DNA of 64,000 nt from Mycolicibacter sp. MU0102 (lineage in GTDB: Bacteria > Actinomycetota > Actinomycetes > Mycobacteriales > Mycobacteriaceae). Below the pieces are notes generated by a model. It did no database searches. It was given only the letters and a program-made list of their open reading frames with translations, and was not told where the DNA came from. A program made the translations under genes and the position numbers. This document shows positions 16,594 through 24,142 of the stretch, piece by piece. Location: NCBI RefSeq assembly GCF_963378105.1, contig NZ_OY726398.1, forward strand, positions 3,472,001-3,536,000. Direction: 5' to 3'. Each line of letters starts with the position of its first letter. Position 1 is the stretch's first letter.

Positions 16594-17186
16594 GAGACAT
16601 CACCGCGATTGAGGGCGCGTTCAAGGTACAGCGCAGCACGCGGGTCGATGGATTCTGCCCGCGCTCGCAGAGCCCGGACGCTGACGAGTCCGCGTTGACG
16701 AGCGTCCGCCACTGCTCGACCCAGTTGATCCTCATCGGGTGCTGTCGCGGCAATATCGATCAGCGACCGTGCGGGCGTCGTGACCCGAAAGCCGGGCCCC
16801 TCCTGCACATCATCGACATCTAACTCTGCGTAGTGCAGGTCGACGGCGTTATCTCGCGTCGTGAAACCGGCGGGCACCGTCAGGTTTACCAGTGCAGCTT
16901 CGAACTCGCCGATGTCGTGCACAGCAAGCGCCGTTTCGTGCGAGACCACTCCCTGGCCACGCGACCACAGTGACCACCTCACCAGGTCGTCATGAACGTC
17001 GGGGATCCATTCGGCAAGTCGGAACAACCCACGTTCGATCCGCAGCCAGTTGCCTGCTGAAACGTGGTAGGCCTGCGCTTGGTACGAGTACCCGACGCCC
17101 TTGGCTTGGGCCGCGGTGAAGTACCCAGCCTGCCCGGCGGCAAGGCTGAGCAGCCTTCTTCGCAGATCGCGGCGGTCGATGGGCAC
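16590..17186 (-). CDS. abiEi: AbiEi-family antitoxin/repressor
   Basis: A 198-residue AbiEi-like protein. An N-terminal winged-helix domain (GYFTAAQAKGVGYSYQAQAYHV, then GNWLRIERGLFRL) is followed by the AbiEi C-terminal domain (SHETALAVHDIGEF, NLTVPAGF, VTTPARSLIDIAA). AbiEi proteins neutralise AbiEii and repress their own promoter by binding inverted repeats. The start is GTG at 17186. A TATAGG -10 element 8 bases upstream and a palindrome behind it fit an autoregulated leaderless promoter. It lies 69 bases downstream of hsdR and gives the second half of the RM operon its own promoter. Confidence 0.88.
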   Translation of the reverse strand: MPIDRRDLRRRLLSLAAGQAGYFTAAQAKGVGYSYQAQAYHVSAGNWLRIERGLFRLAEWIPDVHDDLVRWSLWSRGQGVVSHETALAVHDIGEFEAALVNLTVPAGFTTRDNAVDLHYAELDVDDVQEGPGFRVTTPARSLIDIAATAPDEDQLGRAVADARQRGLVSVRALRARAESIDPRAALYLERALNRGDVS

Positions 17187-17192
17187 ACCACG

Positions 17193-17222
17193 ATCCTATA
17201 CGCAAACTGTAGTTTCATTGCG
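17193..17222 (-). promoter_or_regulatory. Promoter/operator of abiEi-abiEii-hsdM-hsdS
   Basis: On the minus strand a TATAGG -10 element (17200-17195) precedes the GTG of abiEi at leaderless spacing. Directly upstream is the palindrome AAACT-GT-AGTTT (17204-17215), enclosed by CGCAA/TTGCG-like flanks (17201-17222). This matches the way AbiEi proteins bind inverted repeats at their own promoter. Binding is inferred. Confidence 0.55.
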
Positions 17223-17255
17223 CAACTGCTAGAACAACTCAAGTTCCCATTGAGT

Positions 17256-20216
17256 TCAGGCCACGTATACAAGTTCTCCAAGTCTCGTTTGTGCCGTACG
17301 CCAGGCCTCCGGTGAGCCGAACCGGCGCGCGATCTCGACCGGCGTACCAAGTGCCGACAACGGCGGCACCTGGAGCACGCCGGGGCTTTCCAGTTCGGTG
17401 ATCCCGTACTCGGCGTACTTGTCGAGCAGGTACTCAAGCACCTCGCGGGCGGCCGGCTGAAACTCCGTGAAGAAGTCCGCATGCTCCTTGCGGACACGCC
17501 GCGCCCGATCGGTGCGCGTCGCGAGCGGCTGATTCCAGGCCAGGTGCACGAGAATGTCGATCGGGTCGGCATCTGGCAGGCCGGCGCGCTCGGCAAGCTC
17601 GTCTGCATCGATCCCATGTTCGGCCAGCATGTCGAGCACCTCGTACCGACTGAGCCGGCTGGCCCACTTCGCCCGCAGCTCATTGGCGCTGGGAAACAGC
17701 GACCGAATAGTCTCGGTCACCAAATCGCGGTACTCCACCAGCCGCAGCCGTTGAGTCTGCGGGTCAAGTTCGTACACAGCCTCTGCGGTGACAAACACCT
17801 CGACATCGTCGACGTAGAACTTGGCGCGCGGTTCGGGCAGATCGTCGGGGTCAATATCGGCTTCGCCGTCGTCAGGGCGCGGTGCCGGCTCGAATGACGG
17901 CTCGGGCTCCTCGACGACGACATCCTCTACGACGTCACCTTCATCGTTGATCGATTCTTCAATGACACGCTCGGGTGGTCCGTCGAACTCGGGATCACTG
18001 AACAGGGCGCTCGCGCCCGAGTAGTCGATGATGTCGAAGGAGAGCTTGTCCTCATCGGGGAACAGCCGGGTTCCGCGACCGATCATCTGCTTGAACAACG
18101 CCATCGATCCGACCGTGCGGAACAGGACCACGTTACGCACGGTCGGCGCGTCCACGCCGGTGGAGAGCATCTCGGAGGTGGTCGCGATCACCGGAAACTG
18201 CGCCTCGGTGTCGCAAAACCGACTCAGGTGTCCGATGCCGATCTCCTGTTCGTTGCTGACGATCCGGACCGCATAGTCCGGGTGCTGCGGTGTGAGATCG
18301 GAATTCGCGTTGTGCAAGGCACGGCGCATCTGATCGGCATGCTCCTGGTTGACGCAGAACACGATGGTCTTGGCGAACCGATCGGTAGTCCGCAGGTAGT
18401 TCGTCAGGTGCTTTGCGGCAGCCTCGGTACGGCTGAGCAGTGAGACCACCCGCTCAAAATCTGGTGTCGTGTAAAGCCCAGCCGGGATCTCCTTGCCGAA
18501 CAGGTCAAGCTGACCCTGATCGGGCGCCCAGCCGTGCGCATCCGGGCTGAGCACGACTCGGCGTACCCGGTAGGGCGCCAAGAACCCGTCTTCGATGCCC
18601 TGCGCCAGCGAGTACTCGAACAGCGGGGCGCCACCGAAGTAGGCATACGTATCGGCTGTCTCGTCTCGCTTCGGCGTGGCAGTCATGCCCAGCTGCGTCG
18701 CTGGACTGAAGTGTTTGAGGATCTTCCGCCACGAAGACTCGGCGCGGGCACTGCCGCGGTGACACTCATCGACGATGACGAGGTCGAAGAAGTCAGGCGC
18801 GAACTGACGGTACATGCCGTTGCTTTCGTCGCCGCTGTCGGCAAGTTGTTGGTAGAGGCCGAAGTAGATCTCGCGGCCCGCTTTCGCCGTACCCTTCAGC
18901 TTCCAAATCGGCGAACCCTCGCCATCGCCGAACGCCGGCTTGAACTCACGCTCAATTGGTTGGTCGATAAGGACATTCCGGTCGGCCAGGTAAAGGATGC
19001 GCGGATGCCGACCGTGGACCCATTGACTGTTCCAGAGCTTCCACACGATCTGCATCGACACGAAGGTCTTGCCGGTTCCAGTAGCCATCGTGAGGAGCAG
19101 CCTCTTGTCGCCGCCCAGGATTGCCTCGACAGCACGGTTGATCGCGGTCCGCTGGTAGTAGCGGGGCTCCTTAACTGTCCCGTCGCCGTTGCGCAATGAC
19201 CGATTGAACGGAGCGAGCAGGCCATCAGCGGCGGAGTCGTCTTTGATCCCCTTCCACTCCCGGTAGCGAGCCCACAACACCTCGGGTGACGGGAACGCCG
19301 GCAGGTTGTCGCATTCAATGCCGGTGTTTCGGTCGTCTTCGACGATGCTCACGCCGTTTGTCGAGTAGGCGAAGGGAACGTCAAGCAGTTGCGCGTAGTT
19401 TTTCGCCTGCTGCATGCCTTTGCCAGCGGTCGAGTACTCACGCTTGGCTTCCACAACGGCGATCGGTACGCCCGGCTCGTACTCGAGCACGTAGTCAGCT
19501 CGCAGCGCGGCGGCTCGCCGGTGCTTGGAGCCGATCTTGACTATCCGCCCGTCGGTGATGGCGTACTGCTCGACGATTTGATCGTCGTCCCATCCCGCAT
19601 CCTCCAACCGCGGCAGGACGTAATCCCGGCAGGTGTCCGCCTCAGTGGGGCGGGGGCGCTTCTTCTGTGGAGCGCCCGCAGTCGTGGGCGGATCCGGCTC
19701 CGGATCGCCGAGCAGCGCGCGCAGGGCTGCCCGGACGATTTCGCTGACCGATGTCCGCTCCGAATGGGCGCGCGTTTCCAACCGTTCCTTGAGTTCGGGC
19801 GGGACACGGATAGGTACGACTTCGGCACGTCCCTGCGGTCGCTGCCGGGCTCGGACCGCAGCAAGGTCAAAGCCCGACTCCGCCTCGGCGACCCCAGGCG
19901 ATAGCTCCTTCGCGGAAGCGGCTTCTGGCAGCTCAGCGGCCTCGGATTCGAGGTACTTGAGCACGGCATGTCGAACCAGTTCGCTAACCGACGTGCGCTC
20001 GGCAGCCGCGTACCGTTTGGCGGCGGCATGCAGGCCGGCGTGTAGTCGCACGGGTAGCACGACGGCTGGTGCGGCTCCTATGCGCGGGCGCCCCAACGCG
20101 CGAGTGATGCGACCCGCGTCGTAGCCACGCTCAGCCTCGTCCGCGAGCGCACCGAGCTGCTCCTCCGAAAGTGCAGGCGCGGGAACGGCATCGTTGTCTT
20201 GCCTGTCTCCTTTCAT
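17256..20216 (-). CDS. hsdR: Type I restriction subunit with tandem RHH antitoxin-like N-terminus
   Basis: A 986-residue HsdR motor/nuclease with an unusual head. Residues about 16-92 and 107-170 are two copies of an actinobacterial CopG/ribbon-helix-helix antitoxin-type unit. Each has an EAERGYD- or EAESGFD-like leader, a beta-strand (VVLPVRL, VVPIRV) and an ERTSVSE(L/I)VR helix. The HsdR body follows: PD-(D/E)XK nuclease with D241 and E256-x-K258, Walker A MATGTGKT (377-384), DECH (483-486), TATP (512-515), QMIGRGTRL motif VI, and an EcoEI-type C-terminal domain. ATG 20216 is chosen because it overlaps the stop of the upstream toxin-like gene and has GGGGAGG just upstream. This is the classical toxin/antitoxin arrangement with the antitoxin fused to a restriction enzyme. 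Confidence 0.92.
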   Translation of the reverse strand: MKGDRQDNDAVPAPALSEEQLGALADEAERGYDAGRITRALGRPRIGAAPAVVLPVRLHAGLHAAAKRYAAAERTSVSELVRHAVLKYLESEAAELPEAASAKELSPGVAEAESGFDLAAVRARQRPQGRAEVVPIRVPPELKERLETRAHSERTSVSEIVRAALRALLGDPEPDPPTTAGAPQKKRPRPTEADTCRDYVLPRLEDAGWDDDQIVEQYAITDGRIVKIGSKHRRAAALRADYVLEYEPGVPIAVVEAKREYSTAGKGMQQAKNYAQLLDVPFAYSTNGVSIVEDDRNTGIECDNLPAFPSPEVLWARYREWKGIKDDSAADGLLAPFNRSLRNGDGTVKEPRYYQRTAINRAVEAILGGDKRLLLTMATGTGKTFVSMQIVWKLWNSQWVHGRHPRILYLADRNVLIDQPIEREFKPAFGDGEGSPIWKLKGTAKAGREIYFGLYQQLADSGDESNGMYRQFAPDFFDLVIVDECHRGSARAESSWRKILKHFSPATQLGMTATPKRDETADTYAYFGGAPLFEYSLAQGIEDGFLAPYRVRRVVLSPDAHGWAPDQGQLDLFGKEIPAGLYTTPDFERVVSLLSRTEAAAKHLTNYLRTTDRFAKTIVFCVNQEHADQMRRALHNANSDLTPQHPDYAVRIVSNEQEIGIGHLSRFCDTEAQFPVIATTSEMLSTGVDAPTVRNVVLFRTVGSMALFKQMIGRGTRLFPDEDKLSFDIIDYSGASALFSDPEFDGPPERVIEESINDEGDVVEDVVVEEPEPSFEPAPRPDDGEADIDPDDLPEPRAKFYVDDVEVFVTAEAVYELDPQTQRLRLVEYRDLVTETIRSLFPSANELRAKWASRLSRYEVLDMLAEHGIDADELAERAGLPDADPIDILVHLAWNQPLATRTDRARRVRKEHADFFTEFQPAAREVLEYLLDKYAEYGITELESPGVLQVPPLSALGTPVEIARRFGSPEAWRTAQTRLGELVYVA

Positions 20217-20479
20217 GTGATCACCTCCCCGCCACCCGGGAGCAGGCCTAGGTACTGACGGCGGCAACGCATCGCGTGCCAGATCAAATGGTCCCCGCTG
20301 GGCTGGCGACCACCGACGAGTTCAACAAGGTTGCCCGCACTGTCCGGCCCGATGGTCAGGATCTTCGGAGGATCAGCACCGTCGTCGATAACCCCCTCAA
20401 AGACATAGAGGTCGTAGACGTGGGAGATCTCCTCGATCGAATAGCCGTGCTTGAGCGCAGACTCAGCCACCCGAAGCAC
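20213..20479 (-). CDS. Small toxin-like protein paired with the RHH units of HsdR
   Basis: An 88-residue protein resembling small actinobacterial proteins that are usually encoded beside RHH antitoxins. Shared features are an AxxHG-x-S/T start (ESALKHGYSIEEISH), an ILTIGPDSAGNLVELV core and an LIWHAMRCRRQYL tail. Its biochemical activity is not established; toxin is inferred from gene pairing. The stop overlaps the ATG of the RHH-HsdR gene. The start is GTG at 20479, 7 bases after a TACACT -10 element, so it is probably leaderless. It is the first gene of the minus-strand RM/toxin operon. Confidence 0.72.
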   Translation of the reverse strand: MLRVAESALKHGYSIEEISHVYDLYVFEGVIDDGADPPKILTIGPDSAGNLVELVGGRQPSGDHLIWHAMRCRRQYLGLLPGGGEVIT

Positions 20480-20486
20480 AGATTCG

Positions 20487-20504
20487 AGTGTAATACGAAA
20501 TTAT
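20487..20504 (-). promoter_or_regulatory. Promoter and weak operator before the toxin-like gene
   Basis: On the minus strand TACACT (20492-20487) fits TANNNT and is followed after 7 bases by the GTG start. The imperfect repeat GTAAT/ATTAT (20490-20494 and 20500-20504) overlaps it and could be bound by the RHH units. The operator is a weak call. Confidence 0.4.
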
Positions 20505-20538
20505 GGCCTGTCCAGAGCTATCGGCCCAGCTTGAACTG

Positions 20539-21348
20539 TTACATCTCCGACGACGTCAGCCGCTCGGTGAGGAATTCCACCACCCGCTTGCGCGCCTCGT
20601 AGGCAGGGTGACCGTCGACCTCGCGAACCTGGTCGGTGAGCACCGAGTGCGCCATCCGAGACAGACCGTGCGGGTTGCCCGACGAGGAATCGATCTCGAT
20701 CACCTCGAAAGCGTCCCCGAGCCGCGCTTTGAGCGTCGCGAAGCGGTCGCCGGGCGCCATCTTGTCCTCGCTGAACCGCAGGCCCAGCGCGCACAGGCCG
20801 CCGCCCGCGGCCCGGTCGGCAACGACGCCCAACTCGACCTCGGAGAGCCCCGGGTCGCGGCGTTGCTTCAACGTCAGCGGTATCGGCACGGACGGTTGGC
20901 TGAGCACCGGGGCCAGCACGGCGTCGTCGACCGCGGCTGCCAGCGCGAAGCCGCCGGTGAAGCACTGCCCGATCACGCCGACGCCTTTGCCGGGAGTCTT
21001 CTCGTTGAGATCACGGGCCAGCGCCCGCAGGAACTGGCTGACCGGCCGCTGCTTGTCGGTGGCGAACGCGGCGAACTCCCTGGTCACGCAGGCCCGGGCG
21101 ATCGTGGTCGCGGCGTAACCCGGCGTGATCGCCTTGCCCGGCTCGCCGAACAGCGAGGGAATCGCGACGGTGAACCCGTTGTCCACCAGGTGATTTCCCA
21201 GCGCCAGCACCCCCGGGTGTATCCCCGGGATCTCCGGGATCAGCACCACGCCGGGCCCCTCGCCCTTGCGGTACACGTCGTGGGTGAATCCGCCGCCGGT
21301 GAACGGCTCGGCGACCCATCCGGTCAAGTCTGCTTCGGGTGCGGTCAT
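20539..21348 (-). CDS. Dienelactone hydrolase-family protein
   Basis: A 269-residue alpha/beta hydrolase of the dienelactone hydrolase family. The cysteine nucleophile elbow is GVIGQCFTGGFAL, and the early oxyanion segment is VVLIPEIPGIHPGVLALGNHL. The catalytic histidine probably lies in the C-terminal NPHGLSRMAH region. The natural substrate is unknown. It lies directly outside the right edge of the defence island and reads away from the B12-riboswitch operon. Length fits the family. Confidence 0.88.
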   Translation of the reverse strand: MTAPEADLTGWVAEPFTGGGFTHDVYRKGEGPGVVLIPEIPGIHPGVLALGNHLVDNGFTVAIPSLFGEPGKAITPGYAATTIARACVTREFAAFATDKQRPVSQFLRALARDLNEKTPGKGVGVIGQCFTGGFALAAAVDDAVLAPVLSQPSVPIPLTLKQRRDPGLSEVELGVVADRAAGGGLCALGLRFSEDKMAPGDRFATLKARLGDAFEVIEIDSSSGNPHGLSRMAHSVLTDQVREVDGHPAYEARKRVVEFLTERLTSSEM

Positions 21349-21392
21349 CGGTCCTCTAGTCCTTTCGCCTAGGTCGGCGTCTCACGCCATGG

Positions 21393-21503
21393 GTGTTAGG
21401 GTATCGGCGCGAAGTGCCAGGGAAGTCGGTGTGACTCCGACGCAGGCCCGCTACGGTGTTCCGCGGCGCATTCCGGTGCGCCCCGGTCAGTCCGAATACC
21501 GGC
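21393..21503 (+). promoter_or_regulatory. Cobalamin riboswitch of chelatase-cobO-cobBC-cobD operon
   Basis: The B12-box core is visible: GCCAGGGAAGTCGGTG, then GACTCCGACGCAG, GCCCGCTACGGTG (the CCCGCCACTGT equivalent) and a GTCAGTCCGAATACC junction. It lies on the plus strand, 40 bases before the chelatase ATG. A short hairpin and GCGGAGCC between aptamer and ATG suggest translational control. Mycobacterial B12 riboswitches studied so far are OFF switches, so excess B12 should turn the operon off. Confidence 0.88.
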
Positions 21504-21542
21504 TTCGCGTTGCCAACACTGGGCATCACGAGCGGAGCCTCA

Positions 21543-23528
21543 ATGCAACAGCTGTACCCGTTCCCCGCTGTCCTCGGCGGCGACCCGGATGCCCCGGGCG
21601 GCCTCGACGACATGGCGCTGGCGCTTGTCCTGAGCGCGATCTCCCCCGGTATCGGCGGGGTGCTCATCCGCGGCGAGAAGGGCACCGCCAAGTCGACCCT
21701 GGTTCGGGCGCTCGCCCAGGTGCTGCCGCCCATCGACGTGGTGGCCGGCGACCGGTTCTCTTCCGATCCCACTGAGGCGAACCCGCTCTCCCCCGACGGC
21801 CCGTTCCCCAGCGACGTCGCTGTCGAGACCCGCCCGGTGCGGCTGGTGGAGCTGCCGGTCGGCGCCACCGAGGACCGGGTGGTGGGCTCCATCCACCTGG
21901 AGCGGGCGCTGAGCGCCGGCACGGTCGACTTCGAACCCGGGCTGTTGGCGCGCGCCAACCGCGGCATTCTCTACGTCGACGAGGTCAACCTGCTGGCCGA
22001 CCACCTGGTGGACCTGCTGCTGGATGCCGCGGCGATGGGGCGGTTGACCGTGGAGCGTGACTCGGTCTCGGTGACCCATGCCGCCCGTTTCGTGATCGTC
22101 GGGACGATGAATCCCGAGGAGGGCGAACTGCGTCCGCAGCTGCTCGACCGGTTCGGGTTGACCGTCGAGGTGTCTGCGCCGCGCGATCCGGCGCTGCGGG
22201 CGGAGGCGGTACGGCGGCGGCTGGCGTTCGACGCCGACCCGGATGGTTTCACCGCGAGCTACGCCGCGGCCCAAGAGCGGTTGCGGGCCCGGATCCGTGC
22301 AGCCCAGAAACTGCTGCCGCAGGTGGCGCTCACCGACGCTTCGCTGGTCAAGATCGGTGAGATCTGTGCGGCGTTCGACGTCGATGGCCTGCGCGGCGAC
22401 ATCGTGTGTGCGCGCACCGCGGTCGCGCATGCGGCGTGGCAGGGACGCGATGCGGTCACGCTGGAGGATCTGCGGGTGGCCGCCCGGTTGGCCCTGCCGC
22501 ATCGGCGACGACGCAAGCCGTTCGACGCGCCGGGTCTCGATGACGCCGAACTCGACGAGCTGCTGCCGCCGGAGGATTCCGGTCCCGAACCCGACCCGGA
22601 CGGTCCGGGACCCGACGGTCCCGAGCCCGAGGGTCCGCCGGAGGGCGGGAACACCACACCAACCGACCAGAGCGGGCCGCCCCGGTCCAAGCCGGACTCC
22701 ACGTCGACGGTGGGTGCCGACTCCCCTTACCGGGCACGGCTTTTCTCCGTCGACGGCGTGGGCGAGGGACGCGCCGGCCGGCGCAGCAGGGCCCGCACCA
22801 GTTCGGGTCGCCGGGTGGGCGCCACCGCGTCCGGTAACACCGGCGGACTGCACCTGTTCGAGACGCTGCGCGCCGCCGCGCCGCATCAGGGCGTCCGGGG
22901 CCGGATCGGCGGCCGGATGATCCTGCAGGCGAACGATCTTCGTCGGGCCGTCCGGGAAGGCCGGGAGGCCAACCTGGTGCTGTTCGTGGTCGACACCTCC
23001 GGGTCGATGGCCGCCGTCGAGCGGATGCGCCACGTCAAGACCGCGATCTTGTCGTTACTGCTGGACGCTTACCGGCGCCGTGACCGGGTAGCGGTGGTGA
23101 CGTTCCGGGATACCAAGGCGGAGTTGGTGTTGCCGGCGACCGGGTCGGTGGAGATCGCCGCCGTCCGGCTCGACGAGTTGCCCGCCGGTGGCCGCACCCC
23201 GCTGGCCGAGGGCCTGCTGGAGGCCGCCGAGGTGATCCGCCGGGAGCGGCTGCGCGAGCCGGCCTGCCGACCGCTGCTGGTGGTGTTGACCGACGGCCGC
23301 GCAACCGCCGGGGCCGACCCGGTGCAGCGATCCGTGCTGGCTGCCGACCAGCTTGCCGGACAGGGTCATTCGGCGGTCGTGGTGGATTGCGAGAGCGGCC
23401 GGATGCGGCTCGGGTTGGCCCGCACGCTGGCCGAGCACTTGCGGGCCGAATACGTCCCGCTGCCGCAGGTCAGCGCCGAGGCACTGACCGACGTCGTCCG
23501 CGACGCCACCGGAAGAGGAGCCGCCTGA
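21543..23528 (+). CDS. Magnesium/cobalt chelatase AAA+/VWA fusion protein
   Basis: A 661-residue fusion of the two small chelatase subunits. The N-terminal AAA+ domain (about 1-330) has Walker A GEKGTAKST and the ChlI-type ILYVDEVNLLADHLVD block. An acidic, proline-rich linker (about 340-390) joins it to a VWA domain with the MIDAS motif DTSGSMA (near residue 485) and ends with a ChlD-like TDGRATAG segment. Homologues such as M. tuberculosis Rv2850c are annotated as magnesium chelatase. Here, in a B12-riboswitch operon with cobO and with cobN elsewhere in the window, it is most likely the ATPase partner of CobN for cobalt insertion. That role is inference. Confidence 0.88.
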   Translation: MQQLYPFPAVLGGDPDAPGGLDDMALALVLSAISPGIGGVLIRGEKGTAKSTLVRALAQVLPPIDVVAGDRFSSDPTEANPLSPDGPFPSDVAVETRPVRLVELPVGATEDRVVGSIHLERALSAGTVDFEPGLLARANRGILYVDEVNLLADHLVDLLLDAAAMGRLTVERDSVSVTHAARFVIVGTMNPEEGELRPQLLDRFGLTVEVSAPRDPALRAEAVRRRLAFDADPDGFTASYAAAQERLRARIRAAQKLLPQVALTDASLVKIGEICAAFDVDGLRGDIVCARTAVAHAAWQGRDAVTLEDLRVAARLALPHRRRRKPFDAPGLDDAELDELLPPEDSGPEPDPDGPGPDGPEPEGPPEGGNTTPTDQSGPPRSKPDSTSTVGADSPYRARLFSVDGVGEGRAGRRSRARTSSGRRVGATASGNTGGLHLFETLRAAAPHQGVRGRIGGRMILQANDLRRAVREGREANLVLFVVDTSGSMAAVERMRHVKTAILSLLLDAYRRRDRVAVVTFRDTKAELVLPATGSVEIAAVRLDELPAGGRTPLAEGLLEAAEVIRRERLREPACRPLLVVLTDGRATAGADPVQRSVLAADQLAGQGHSAVVVDCESGRMRLGLARTLAEHLRAEYVPLPQVSAEALTDVVRDATGRGAA

Positions 23529-24142
23529 TGCCGCAGGGACAACCGTTGACGGTGCCCGACGATAACCTCACCACCCGCCAGCGCCGCAACCGACCGCTGC
23601 TGATGGTGCACACCGGCGACGGCAAGGGGAAGTCCACTGCCGCGTTCGGATTGGCGCTGCGCGGCTGGAATCAGGGCTTCAACATCGGGGTCTTCCAGTT
23701 CGTGAAATCCGCGAAGTGGCGAGTCGGCGAACAGAGCGTGCTCGAGCGCCTGGGCGCACTGCACGCCGAGACCGGTGAGGGCGGCCCGGTGCAGTGGCAC
23801 AAGATGGGCTCGGGCTGGTCGTGGAGCCGCAAGGCCGGCGGCGTCGAGGATCACGCCGGTGACGCCGCCGAGGGCTGGGCACAGATCAAGGAACGCCTGG
23901 CGGCGCAGACCCACGACCTGTACATCCTTGACGAGTTCACGTACCCGATGGGTTGGGGCTGGGTGGACGTCGAGGACGTGGTGGAGACGTTGGCCAACCG
24001 TCCGGGCCACCAACATGTCGTCATCACGGGCCGGCGCGCCGATCCGCGGTTGATCGAGATCGCCGACCTGGTCACCGAGATGACCAACATCAAGCACCCG
24101 ATGGACACGGGCCAGAAAGGCCAGCGCGGCATCGAATGGTGA
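23528..24142 (+). CDS. cobO: Cob(I)yrinic acid a,c-diamide adenosyltransferase
   Basis: A 204-residue CobA/CobO-type corrinoid adenosyltransferase transferring the 5'-deoxyadenosyl group of ATP to the reduced corrinoid. The ATP-binding P-loop is HTGDGKGKSTAAFGLALR; FQFVKSAKW, LDEFTYPMGWGW and VVITGRRADPRLIEIAD are family blocks. The ATG overlaps the chelatase stop (TGATG). It is cotranscribed with the chelatase and cobBC. Length is as expected. Confidence 0.95.
   Translation: MPQGQPLTVPDDNLTTRQRRNRPLLMVHTGDGKGKSTAAFGLALRGWNQGFNIGVFQFVKSAKWRVGEQSVLERLGALHAETGEGGPVQWHKMGSGWSWSRKAGGVEDHAGDAAEGWAQIKERLAAQTHDLYILDEFTYPMGWGWVDVEDVVETLANRPGHQHVVITGRRADPRLIEIADLVTEMTNIKHPMDTGQKGQRGIEW

Noticed and set aside
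20480..20538. Attachment site or tRNA at the right edge of the defence island
   Set aside because: No tRNA-like fold or direct repeat matching the left edge was seen; the gap is better explained by a promoter.
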